Shown one piece after another: positions 35,938 to 44,146 of a stretch of 64,000 nt of DNA. This DNA is from Acidimicrobiales bacterium AG-414-N20. GTDB taxonomy: Bacteria > Actinomycetota > Acidimicrobiia > Acidimicrobiales > MedAcidi-G1. How positions within the stretch are numbered: the first letter of the stretch is position 1; each line of letters begins with the position of its first letter. The notes under the pieces were generated by a model. It saw only the letters and a list, made by a program, of their open reading frames with translations. It was not told the DNA's origin and searched no databases. The translations under genes and the position numbers were made by a program. The stretch lies in assembly GCA_003214465.1 (NCBI GenBank), contig QCLO01000001.1, positions 1 through 64,000 on the forward strand, written 5' to 3'.

Positions 35938-35941
35938 ATAG

Positions 35942-37126
35942 ATGAGTGATAAGAATTCTGCAAATTTTTTAACTGATAAGTCTTCCGTCGAGAAACTAAA
36001 AGAAAAAGTATTTGGCTTTTTTGAAATAAGTAAAAGAGAATTGAAAGAGCCGGTATTCTTGTGGAAGTTTGGATTTCCTTTACTGTTAGTAGTTATTTTA
36101 ATTTGGTCGTCTTTTCTTCTTGTAGATGGCTTTGGTTCAGTTCTGAAAAGCGAAGAGGGAGCTACCAGAGAAGCTATTACAGATCCGCTTGAAGAGGGAT
36201 TTGAAGCTTTTGTGGAACAAACATGGGCAGAACTGGTAGTTACAGAAGATGAAATGGGTGAGTTGGTGCAAATCGCTGTTATCGCAATCGCAGATCGTCA
36301 AAGTGGTGGAGGTACGGTCCTTCTGTTGCCTCCAGAGGTAAAAATAGACAGATGTGAAGAAAATTGCACTTTAGCTTTGAAATATTCTAATTTAGGTTTG
36401 GAATCAGTGCGAAAATCAGTTTCCGTCTTGTTGGAAACAGATTTTTCAGGTACAACTACTCTCACACCAGAGCGTTGGGCGACTTTAATAGAGCCCATTG
36501 GCGCAGTTGTATTAAAAAATCAAGACACGGGAGAAATTCAAACATTAATGAAATCTGAAGTGTTTGAATTTATATCCCAAGAAGAAGATAGTTTTCTTTT
36601 CCGGCAGAAGAATCAAGGTAACTTTTGGAGAAGTTGGATAAGTGCCTTAGTCGAAACTGGCGATGTTGATACCTTTCTCCCACTTATGCGCATACCGGTT
36701 GTGGAACTAGTTTCCTCTTTAGCAAATGCTCCTTTTACCGTGGTGGACAATCTTTGGTATGACCTCGGAGATGGCCCAGAAGCAAACCCTGATTTGATGT
36801 CAGGCCTTATAAATGACATGTTTCCATTTCCAGCTGCTACAGAAAACGATAGAAGAGTAACTGTGCGGTTGCTTAATGGGACAGATGATCCCTCACTAAG
36901 TAATGAGATGCAAAGGCTATTAAGAGAAAACGATACGAACGTTACTGTTATAGGTAATTTTCGCTCTTTCAACGTGATACAAACACGAGTGGTCTATAAG
37001 GACTCTGAAATACAGGCCGAGGCAGAAAGACTCGCTGCTGCAATCGGCGCCCATGTAATAAAAGATGAACTTGTTAGTCCGGTAGCTGATTTAACTGTAT
37101 TAATAGGTCGTGATTTCTCTCAATGA
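35942..37126 (+). CDS. Membrane-anchored LytR-CpsA-Psr-like protein with LytR_C domain (diverged)
   Basis: A cytoplasmic N-terminus of ~45 residues, one membrane helix (about 48-64), then an extracellular part. The middle (ADRQSGGGTVLLLPPEV... and LTPERWATLIEPIGAV) resembles the LCP fold, whose enzymes attach glycopolymers to peptidoglycan, but the conserved Arg/Asp catalytic residues are not clear. The C-terminal ~90 residues, starting VRLLNGTDDPSLS, match the LytR_C domain. It sits between nadD and rsfS, where actinobacteria usually carry an LCP gene, which supports the call. Function as a ligase is uncertain. Confidence 0.75.
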   Translation: MSDKNSANFLTDKSSVEKLKEKVFGFFEISKRELKEPVFLWKFGFPLLLVVILIWSSFLLVDGFGSVLKSEEGATREAITDPLEEGFEAFVEQTWAELVVTEDEMGELVQIAVIAIADRQSGGGTVLLLPPEVKIDRCEENCTLALKYSNLGLESVRKSVSVLLETDFSGTTTLTPERWATLIEPIGAVVLKNQDTGEIQTLMKSEVFEFISQEEDSFLFRQKNQGNFWRSWISALVETGDVDTFLPLMRIPVVELVSSLANAPFTVVDNLWYDLGDGPEANPDLMSGLINDMFPFPAATENDRRVTVRLLNGTDDPSLSNEMQRLLRENDTNVTVIGNFRSFNVIQTRVVYKDSEIQAEAERLAAAIGAHVIKDELVSPVADLTVLIGRDFSQ

Positions 37127-37146
37127 TTCGTTAGTATTCATCTCTT

Positions 37147-37518
37147 GTGAAAAAAATGTCGCAATCCAGATCAGATCTCTTAGCTACCTTTGCGGCAAGA
37201 ACAGCCGCGGAGAAATTGGGTTTAGAAACTTTAGTAATTGATGTTGGCGATGTTATAGGGATTACAGATTTTTTCGTGATAACAAGTTGCAATAATCAGC
37301 GTCATATGCAAAGTGTTCGTGAAGAAATTGAGATGAAAATAGCCGAAGAGGAGAATTTAAAACCGATTCGTGTTGAAGGAAAAGAAAGCGAACAGTGGAT
37401 ACTCATGGATTATGGAATTTTTGTTGTCCATATTTTCGAAAGAGAACGGCGTTCTTTTTATAATTTAGAACGTCTTTGGTTGGACCAACCAACATTAGAT
37501 TGGGAAAAAGATGATTAA
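37147..37518 (+). CDS. rsfS: Ribosomal silencing factor RsfS
   Basis: Binds L14 and blocks subunit joining when nutrients run low. The 123-residue protein has the family signature DVGDVIGITDFFVITSCNNQRHMQS and EGKESEQWILMDYGIFVVHIF. The start is GTG 37147 or ATG 37156. It overlaps the threonine aldolase gene by 8 bases. Confidence 0.95.
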   Translation: MKKMSQSRSDLLATFAARTAAEKLGLETLVIDVGDVIGITDFFVITSCNNQRHMQSVREEIEMKIAEEENLKPIRVEGKESEQWILMDYGIFVVHIFERERRSFYNLERLWLDQPTLDWEKDD

Positions 37519-38527
37519 TTTATACAGCGATACCCAAACAGTTCCTACAGAAAGCATGCGAAAAGCAATTGCTCAAGCAGAAGTTGGTGATGAGCATTCG
37601 CGATCTGACCCTACAACTCTTTTACTTGAAAATAAAGTGGCTGAACTATTAGGGAAAGAGGAGGCTGTGTTCCTGCCCAGTGGAACAATGTGCAATCTGA
37701 TCGGAGTTGCTATAAATACATCACCGGGTGATGTTGTTATGCTCGAAAGTAATGGGCACATCCTTAGATCAGAAACAGGTGGTCCTGCGATTGTCTCAAG
37801 TGTCTTAACCGACCCCATAGACGGAGAGAGAGGTCAGTTTACAGTTCCACAAATCGAACAAAGATTAGATCAGACAAGTCGCTACAGACCCCCCACTTCT
37901 TTGATCTGTTTGGAGCAAACTCATAACTTTGCTGGTGGAACTGTTTGGCCTATAGAACTTTGGGAAGACGTATGCTCTTTTGCTAAGAGTAAAAAATTGA
38001 GAATTCATGTCGATGGTGCACGCCTACTGAATGCTGTTGTGGCATCTGGTGTTGATGCAGAAACTTGGGCCACTCAAGCAGACACCATTTGGATTGACTT
38101 TTCAAAAGGTTTAGGGGCGCCAATGGGAGCCTGTATTGCAGGAAGTGCTGAAGACATAGATAAAGCGTGGCTTTGGAAACATCGTCTTGGGGGAGCGATG
38201 CGCCAGTCAGGTCTTATGGCAGCTGCAGCTATATACGCTTTAGATGAAAATATAGAAAGATTGAAAGATGATCATGAAAGAGCAAAAAACCTAGCAGAAG
38301 CACTAAAAGAACTAGGGGCAGAAGTGGTAGAGCCAGAAACAAATATTATTTTTTTCGACATGACACCATGTGGTAAGAGAAATAATGAAGTCATAGAAGA
38401 ATTATCTAAAAAAGATGTACTGATGAGTGAGATAGGAAATCAGATAAGGGCAGTAACACACCTGGATATCGATGATACTGACATTGAGTCAGCGATCAAG
38501 GCTATCAATCAGGTCGTTAATACTTGA
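37511..38527 (+). CDS. ltaE: Low-specificity L-threonine aldolase
   Basis: PLP enzyme that cleaves threonine or allo-threonine to glycine and acetaldehyde. The 338-residue protein has an N-terminal YSDTQTVPTESMRKAI, AVFLPSGTMCNLIG, the aspartate motif HVDGARLLNA and the PLP-binding Lys in DFSKGLGAPMGACI. The family also contains related beta-elimination lyases, but the motif set fits threonine aldolase. It is translationally coupled to rsfS by overlap. Confidence 0.92.
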   Translation: MINLYSDTQTVPTESMRKAIAQAEVGDEHSRSDPTTLLLENKVAELLGKEEAVFLPSGTMCNLIGVAINTSPGDVVMLESNGHILRSETGGPAIVSSVLTDPIDGERGQFTVPQIEQRLDQTSRYRPPTSLICLEQTHNFAGGTVWPIELWEDVCSFAKSKKLRIHVDGARLLNAVVASGVDAETWATQADTIWIDFSKGLGAPMGACIAGSAEDIDKAWLWKHRLGGAMRQSGLMAAAAIYALDENIERLKDDHERAKNLAEALKELGAEVVEPETNIIFFDMTPCGKRNNEVIEELSKKDVLMSEIGNQIRAVTHLDIDDTDIESAIKAINQVVNT

Positions 38528-38528
38528 A

Positions 38529-38924
38529 TTAACTAGACAAATCTGGTTTACCCATATAGAGACGATTAAGTGTTCTTTTACTGAAGAGCCAATTCTTTTT
38601 TTCAAGAACATATTCATCATCATAAAAAGCGTGAAGAACAACAGGATCTCCTTCGACTGGTTTGAGCCATTCAGTGACATAAGCGCGACCTGTTCCTGAA
38701 TGGCTTTCCAACTGGGAAATGCTATTACTGTACGTGTGGATCACTTTTTCAAATCTTGACATTGAATTAATCCAGAAAGACCTGAGGTTTTCCTTGCCGG
38801 ACACAGGCTCACCGTGCCCGAGATCCCAAAGACCCGACTCGCACCATGTGTTGGTCCACTGATCGGCATCCTGTCTACATACCGCATCAGAGTAAAGATG
38901 AAGAAGATCTTTTATCGGATCCAA
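38529..38924 (-). CDS. SnoaL/NTF2-like protein
   Basis: A 131-residue protein with the NTF2-fold start (IKDLLHLYSDAVCRQDADQWTNTWCESGLWD) and a final strand KKNWLFSKRTLNRLY. NTF2-like enzymes include isomerases, cyclases and dehydratases acting on small cyclic compounds; the exact reaction cannot be predicted. It is convergent with threonine aldolase (1 base apart) and transcribed with the VOC and second SnoaL genes. Confidence 0.8.
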   Translation of the reverse strand: MDPIKDLLHLYSDAVCRQDADQWTNTWCESGLWDLGHGEPVSGKENLRSFWINSMSRFEKVIHTYSNSISQLESHSGTGRAYVTEWLKPVEGDPVVLHAFYDDEYVLEKKNWLFSKRTLNRLYMGKPDLSS

Positions 38925-38952
38925 TGAAAACTCCTTTAAAGGCTTTTAACTG

Positions 38953-39468
38953 TTATTCCTTGTCTTCATTTCGAGAAGACTCCTCAACCATACGATAAAA
39001 ATTTGTTAGTTCTTGGTTCGGTTCATAAATCTCTAGTAAATGACCGGAAACCTTTCTTGCGTCATGCATAGCAAATGGGAAACCAGAAGATGTTTCTGCG
39101 TACAGAATTTCCTCTAAACCAAAATCTTTCAAAGTTTTTGAAGCTTTCTTAAAGTCATCAACGAACACTGCACAATGATGGATGTAAGGAGGTTTTTTTT
39201 CTTTTTTATTGGAATCATCCACAAGTTTTTTATTGTGTTCACAGATTAATTCAACCATTATCGGTCCCCACTGGGCGTAAGCCGATGAATGGTCAAAAGT
39301 GGAAGTCACACCATTTACACGAACGTTTTCTAAAGGTATGTGTTCCTTAATGAAAAAAGGTCCCGTACCAAAGAGTTCTTCCCAAGAAACGGTAGCTTCC
39401 TTGAGATTTTCAACTGCATATGCCACTTGGACTACAGCCCCCAAATTAGGGATTGACCACTTTTTCAT
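38953..39468 (-). CDS. VOC (glyoxalase/bleomycin-resistance) family protein
   Basis: A 171-residue VOC-fold protein: VAYAVENLKEATVSWEELFGTGPFF begins the first beta-alpha-beta module and HHCAVFVDDFKKASKTLKDFG the second. The C-terminal LLEIYEP gives the metal-binding Glu of module two; the first His is replaced (QVAYAV). The GxGPFF segment also occurs in the VOC protein at 43384, so the two are paralogues. It overlaps the upstream SnoaL gene by 23 bases. Confidence 0.82.
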   Translation of the reverse strand: MKKWSIPNLGAVVQVAYAVENLKEATVSWEELFGTGPFFIKEHIPLENVRVNGVTSTFDHSSAYAQWGPIMVELICEHNKKLVDDSNKKEKKPPYIHHCAVFVDDFKKASKTLKDFGLEEILYAETSSGFPFAMHDARKVSGHLLEIYEPNQELTNFYRMVEESSRNEDKE

Positions 39469-39877
39469 TACCTTCAGTCCAAATTTTAGTTAAGACACGA
39501 CTAGATATTTTCCACTCACCGTTGATTCGGAGGAACTCATCTTCGTATTTGCCAGCAATTATAAAATTAGCTCCTCCTGAGGCAGAACTTCTGACGTGTT
39601 GCGCTTGGAAGTAGCATTTGCATTTGGCTTCATCTTTCTCGACCTCTACCACATGATTGGTTACCATGTGGTGGCTGAAGTCAAGCGGAACCAATGACTT
39701 TTGACATTTTTCTATAATCGATTCGATGCCTTTATGTTCAGTGATGCCATATTTTGCGTAGGCATCAGAAGAGAAAACCTCGGACAAGGAGACCCAGTCT
39801 CTCTCATCTAACGCCCAGCAATATTTGACCGTTAAATAAATTATCTCATTTACGTCTTTTTCAGAAAAATCTTCCAC
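39446..39877 (-). CDS. SnoaL/NTF2-like (ring-hydroxylating dioxygenase beta-like) protein
   Basis: A 143-residue NTF2-fold protein with the start EIIYLTVKYCWALDERDWVSLSEVFSSDA, an internal HHMVTNHVV and the closing strand GEWKISSRVLTKIW, typical of SnoaL_4 family members. It is first in a leftward three-gene set. The role is probably an isomerase or hydratase in small-molecule turnover; specificity is unknown. Confidence 0.82.
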   Translation of the reverse strand: MEDFSEKDVNEIIYLTVKYCWALDERDWVSLSEVFSSDAYAKYGITEHKGIESIIEKCQKSLVPLDFSHHMVTNHVVEVEKDEAKCKCYFQAQHVRSSASGGANFIIAGKYEDEFLRINGEWKISSRVLTKIWTEGNEKVVNP

Positions 39878-39982
39878 ACTTAAACCGTATCGTTGGTAGT
39901 TTCCTAAGTACTCGTTGGGCAGTTAGTTGTGGTGAACTGTTAAGAGTTAATCATTAATCTTTAATTTTAGGAGAAGCAGAAA

Positions 39983-40738
39983 ATGGAATTGGGACTTGCT
40001 GGAAAAAAAGCACTTGTGACTGGATCGACAAAGGGTATTGGCCGAGCGATCGTTGAATCTCTTCTTGATGAAGGCGTTGACGTGGCAATATGTGCTCGCA
40101 ATTCTGAGGAGGTAGATAAAGCAATTGAAGATCTTTCTGCAAAAGGCCGGGTTATAGGGTCTGCAGTTGATGCCGGAAACAGCGATTCACTTGTTGCATG
40201 GGTAACTTCTTCAATCGAAGAGTTAGGCGGCATCGACCTTTATGTTCACAACACATCCGCTAAAGGAGCTAAATCTCTAGATGCATGGGAAAATAATTTC
40301 AATGTTGACCTAATGGCGCTTCTTCACGCAGTAGAAGCAGCAAAAGATCAACTTTCGGAGGGTGGTGGCTCTTTAGTGAGTATCGGAACAACAGCTGCAG
40401 CGGAACATTTCGGTCCTGGTGCGGGAAGCTATTCGGCGTTCAAAGCTGCTGTAACCAATTGGACACTAGGGCAAGCTCAAGTGTTAGGAAAGCTTGGAAT
40501 TAGGTCAAATGTGGTGTCACCTGGACCTATTTTTGTAGATGGTGGTGATTGGGATTCGATAAAAGAGAGAATGCCAGAATTTTTTGAAGCAACTGAAGCA
40601 GCTCACCCTGGAGGAGCGATGGGAGTGGTTGCTGATGTAGCAAATATTATTACTTTCTTAGCTAGTGATAAAGCAAGCCACATAAACGGAGTCAACATCA
40701 CTGTGGATGGAGGTTTCTCCAAGAGAGTTGACTACTGA
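39983..40738 (+). CDS. Short-chain dehydrogenase/reductase (SDR)
   Basis: NAD(P)-dependent oxidoreductase of 251 residues. The cofactor motif TGSTKGIG is at residues ~12-19 and the catalytic Tyr and Lys are in YSAFK. The C-terminal NGVNITVDGGF is usual for classical SDRs. The start ATG 39983 has AGGAGAAGC upstream. The ThuA-like gene follows on the same strand. Confidence 0.92.
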   Translation: MELGLAGKKALVTGSTKGIGRAIVESLLDEGVDVAICARNSEEVDKAIEDLSAKGRVIGSAVDAGNSDSLVAWVTSSIEELGGIDLYVHNTSAKGAKSLDAWENNFNVDLMALLHAVEAAKDQLSEGGGSLVSIGTTAAAEHFGPGAGSYSAFKAAVTNWTLGQAQVLGKLGIRSNVVSPGPIFVDGGDWDSIKERMPEFFEATEAAHPGGAMGVVADVANIITFLASDKASHINGVNITVDGGFSKRVDY

Positions 40739-40757
40739 TAAAACAGTTAAGGAAAAC

Positions 40758-41513
40758 ATGACCGACATAGTTGACGTGTATCTGGTAGCAGCAGGTAAAT
40801 ACCACGATATTGACTTCGCTCGATTAGAGCTGCTCAAACTTTTAGCCGAACATGAACAAATTCGAGTGACGGCAGTTTCAGATTATGAGAATGTCAGGGC
40901 AATCGAAAAATGCAGCTTTATGGTCAGTTACACCTGTGACGTGCGGCCAACAGAAAAGGCGCAGATAGCGATAAGAAAATGGGTGGAAAATGGAGGGCGT
41001 TGGATGGCTCTACATGGAACTAATTCGGCACTAGATATGGGAGGGGATAATGGGGTTGACTCACCTCGTTGTTTCCCAACCTGGGCGGAAACGTTGGGAA
41101 GTCAATTCGTAGCTCATCCCCCGATAGCCCCTTACCCTGTTGAGATTAGTGATCCATCAAATTGGCTAGTAGCCGGTTTGGAGTCTTTTGAAACCGACGA
41201 TGAACTTTACCTTTGTGAATATCACGATATCGAAAACCTCCAAACCCTATTACACACAGACTGGAATGGTGATGCGCGAGGATTTGTTGAAAGTGATTGG
41301 AGCAGTGATGACAAACGACGTCTTGTCATGTATCTGCGTCCCCTAGGTGAGGGATGTGTTCTTTACAATACCCTTGGACATTGTCGAGGGCATTACGATA
41401 TGCGACCTGTAACCGACTACTATCCTAAAATAGAAAGATGTTCCTGGGAGATCCCCCAGTATTACGAATTGCTGAAAAGAGGTATTCGCTGGGGTTTAGG
41501 TGAGAGCGAATAG
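40758..41513 (+). CDS. ThuA-like (trehalose-utilization/glutamine-amidotransferase-fold) protein
   Basis: A 251-residue protein with the ThuA pattern: VDVYLVAAGKYHDIDFARLELLKLL, then WVENGGRWMALHGTNS, where family members have an LHG motif, and a late VLYNTLGH. ThuA proteins have a class I amidotransferase-like fold without the catalytic triad and are found near sugar- or polyol-degradation genes, some acting as 3-keto-sugar isomerases or hydrolases. ATG 40758 is chosen because AAGGAAAA lies just upstream. It is convergent with the LLM gene 4 bases away. Confidence 0.85.
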   Translation: MTDIVDVYLVAAGKYHDIDFARLELLKLLAEHEQIRVTAVSDYENVRAIEKCSFMVSYTCDVRPTEKAQIAIRKWVENGGRWMALHGTNSALDMGGDNGVDSPRCFPTWAETLGSQFVAHPPIAPYPVEISDPSNWLVAGLESFETDDELYLCEYHDIENLQTLLHTDWNGDARGFVESDWSSDDKRRLVMYLRPLGEGCVLYNTLGHCRGHYDMRPVTDYYPKIERCSWEIPQYYELLKRGIRWGLGESE

Positions 41514-41517
41514 GTCT

Positions 41518-42489
41518 TTATTTTCCAGAGAGCTTAGCTACGACAGGTGCAAATTCTTCCAAGTGTCTTTCGTTGACTGAAATGTAGCTAAAACCGTATT
41601 CCTCACGACGTTGTTCCAAGATTTCACATATTTCTTCAGTAGAACCGATTAAGGCATGAGGATATTCGTTCAACTCTTCTACAGAAAGTCCAAAATTGGC
41701 GGCCATACCTTCGCGAACAGAATCAGCTTCGTTTGTAATAGTCGTGAAATAAGCAGGAAGTTCAAGTTCTAACTCATCAAAACGAGAACCGGCTCCATCT
41801 CTGATCCAACCGATTTTCTCTTTCGTCTTTTCTGCAGTGCTACTGCCTATTCCCACTGCTCCAATTTTCCCATCAGAATTATTGAAGTTCAGAGAAACGA
41901 TGTCAGCTAGACGTCCTGCGGTCGTCAGTATTTTCTGTGCACCTCCTCCAATCATAATTTTTGGTCCATTTTCTTGAGGGGAGGCAGGAACAGCAGCAAA
42001 GTCTTTTGCGTAAACATAATCACCTTCATGATTAAGATCTGATCCGCTAAAAAAATCTCGACACAGCTCAACTGTTTCCCCCATACGTTTAATGCGAATA
42101 CTCGGTTTGTCCATTTGCATTCCCATTGCCTCATATTCACTTGCAACCCAACCAGCACCGAAACCAATTTCTAATCTACCGTCAGAAAGAAAGTCGATTG
42201 TCGCTAGTTCCTTAGCCAAGACGGTGGGGTGGTGATAGTCCACACAAATTACTTTGCATCCAATCATTATTGATGAGGTGGCATCCGCTGCCGCCATCAT
42301 CGCAGGAATTGCGGCAACTGTTTGAATTGGATGATTTGCAGCTTCCAGAGCGCTTCCAGGGCCGATGTAATGGTCGGCAAGAACGAAAGTCGAGTATCCG
42401 AAATCTTCTGCTTGGCGTGCTGTCTCACGCCATTGTGAAGGAGACTCCGGCGTGAAGTATTGGAGTCCAAATCTAAATTTATTATTCAT
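41518..42489 (-). CDS. Luciferase-like (LLM class) oxidoreductase, probably F420-dependent
   Basis: A 323-residue TIM-barrel protein. RFGLQYFTPESPSQWRETARQAEDFGYSTFVLADH, VDYHHPTVLAKELATIDFLSDGRLEIGFGAGW and GPKIMIGGGAQKIL are blocks of the LLM F420 family (TIGR03621-like). Actinobacterial members reduce or oxidise hydrophobic substrates with coenzyme F420; FMN use is an alternative. It sits between ThuA-like and SDR genes. Confidence 0.87.
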   Translation of the reverse strand: MNNKFRFGLQYFTPESPSQWRETARQAEDFGYSTFVLADHYIGPGSALEAANHPIQTVAAIPAMMAAADATSSIMIGCKVICVDYHHPTVLAKELATIDFLSDGRLEIGFGAGWVASEYEAMGMQMDKPSIRIKRMGETVELCRDFFSGSDLNHEGDYVYAKDFAAVPASPQENGPKIMIGGGAQKILTTAGRLADIVSLNFNNSDGKIGAVGIGSSTAEKTKEKIGWIRDGAGSRFDELELELPAYFTTITNEADSVREGMAANFGLSVEELNEYPHALIGSTEEICEILEQRREEYGFSYISVNERHLEEFAPVVAKLSGK

Positions 42490-42590
42490 TTTCTCTCTTT
42501 CATATTGTTAGGCAAGACCGTACGCCATGTGGTTACTTTGAAGGAAATCGTGGGATGCTTGCCCAAGATTATTTGATGAATGGAGCAGGT

Positions 42591-43373
42591 ATGGGTCAAC
42601 TCGAAGACAAAGTTGCGATTGTTACAGGGTCTAGTCGGGGTATTGGTAAGGGGATTGCGACTGTTTACGCGCGTGAGGGCGCAAAAGTAATAGTTGCTTC
42701 TCGTACACCTTCACGTGTTGAAGAAGTGGCAGAAGAAATCAGAGCAGAAGGTGGTATCGCAGTTGGTGTCCCTTGTGACGTAGGTAAGAAAGATCAAATA
42801 TTTTCCATGGTAGAAAAAGCAGTGGAAGAATTCGGAACAGTTGACATTCTTGTTAACAACGCTCAGGGTTTCGGAACTGAAGCTAGTCCACGCACATCAA
42901 CTATTCCTACACCAATTGAAGACACCGATGATGATGAGTGGGATTACACTTTTAGAACGGGAGCTTCCGCAACTCTTTGGGGAATGCAAGCAGTTTTCCC
43001 TCACATGAAAGACGGAGGCGGAAAAATAATCAACCTTGCCTCCGGATCAGGCATGCAAGGATTCCCTGGGAACACTTGCTATAACGCCACAAAAGAGGCG
43101 ATAAGAGCACTCACGAGGACTGCTGCTAATGAATGGGGAAAGTATGCCATTTGCGTCAACACGATAAATCCTTCTCTACGGACAGATGCATGGGAATCAT
43201 GGGAAGCAGCAAATCCTGAATTTGTTCAGGGGCTTAAAGATAAAATGCCTTTAGGCAGACTCGGTAACCCGATAGAAGATGGGGGCCCTCTTTTTGTTTT
43301 TCTTGCAGGACCAGGATCAGATTACATTACTGGCATGACCGTCATGTTAAATGGCGGACGTCACATGCCCTAG
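42591..43373 (+). CDS. Short-chain dehydrogenase/reductase (SDR)
   Basis: About 260 residues. Cofactor motif TGSSRGIGKG, NNAQ in the central strand, and catalytic Tyr-Lys in YNATK after a Ser in LASGSG. The C-terminal TGMTVMLNGG is typical. The start ATG 42591 is preceded by GGAG at good spacing; upstream ATGs at 42555 and 42576 would extend the protein. The substrate is unknown; it is 10 bases upstream of the VOC gene. Confidence 0.9.
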   Translation: MGQLEDKVAIVTGSSRGIGKGIATVYAREGAKVIVASRTPSRVEEVAEEIRAEGGIAVGVPCDVGKKDQIFSMVEKAVEEFGTVDILVNNAQGFGTEASPRTSTIPTPIEDTDDDEWDYTFRTGASATLWGMQAVFPHMKDGGGKIINLASGSGMQGFPGNTCYNATKEAIRALTRTAANEWGKYAICVNTINPSLRTDAWESWEAANPEFVQGLKDKMPLGRLGNPIEDGGPLFVFLAGPGSDYITGMTVMLNGGRHMP

Positions 43374-43383
43374 GAGAGATGAA

Positions 43384-43923
43384 TTGGAACCGTTAATCAG
43401 ATATCCAATATTTCAACACGCTTGGTTCGTTAATGATCTTGAAAAAACTTGCCTTAACTGGCACAAAGCAGTAGGAGCAGGACCATTTTTTATAACAGAA
43501 AATCATGTTACTGAAACTCAGACATATCGAGGTGAAAGTTTTTTAACACCTTTGCATTACGCATTTGGATATCACGGTGAAACCCAGGTTCAATTTATAC
43601 AGCAAGATGAGGAAGCGTCATCTATCTATAGAGATATGTACAAAAAAGGCGAAGAGGGTTTTCACCATATAGCAATGCTGGTTCCAGACGCAGAAGTCAA
43701 AACAGAAGCAGAACGATTTGCAAAAGCTGGATATCCTGTTGCTTCTGAGTTATGGTCGCATGCTGATGTGGCATATATCGACACCCGTGATTTAATAGGT
43801 TGTTTTCTGGAGCTGCATGGAGACAATGATGAAATTCGCGGAGTTTTCGCCCCATGGATAGAAGCACAGGAAAAGTGGGATGGGGTGACAGAACCTGTTA
43901 GGTATAGAAAGCAATCGGCTTAG
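43384..43923 (+). CDS. VOC family protein
   Basis: About 179 residues. QHAWFVNDLEKTCLNWHKAVGAGPFF and HHIAMLVPDAEVKTEAERFAKAGY are two VOC modules, and CFLELH holds a metal-binding Glu. I chose TTG 43384 because AGGAGAG lies five bases upstream and the start follows the SDR stop; an in-frame ATG at 43351 would overlap that gene by 23 bases. It is a paralogue of the VOC protein at 38953. Confidence 0.83.
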   Translation: MEPLIRYPIFQHAWFVNDLEKTCLNWHKAVGAGPFFITENHVTETQTYRGESFLTPLHYAFGYHGETQVQFIQQDEEASSIYRDMYKKGEEGFHHIAMLVPDAEVKTEAERFAKAGYPVASELWSHADVAYIDTRDLIGCFLELHGDNDEIRGVFAPWIEAQEKWDGVTEPVRYRKQSA

Positions 43924-43975
43924 GTAAATACGTGAGTGTTTTGTTGCCTGTCAGATACGAACTTATAGAAGATCG

Positions 43976-44049
43976 TGGAGCTAGGGGGAATTGAACCCCC
44001 GACCTCCTCCATGCCATGGAGGCGCTCTAGCCAACTGAGCTATAGCCCC
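43976..44049 (-). tRNA. tRNA-Ala (anticodon GGC)
   Basis: The reverse strand folds with acceptor GGGGCTA/TAGCTCC, containing the G3-U70 pair that marks tRNA-Ala. The anticodon stem CCTCC/GGAGG encloses ATGGCAT. Discriminator A, CCA not encoded. Confidence 0.95.
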
Positions 44050-44146
44050 TGAAGAAAGAAATCGTACCAGAAGCTAGTAGGTACTTACTCCAAGTAATAC
44101 AACTCTTTTTACAAAGGTCTTTAAAAGGTTCGGTAGCCTCAAAGGC

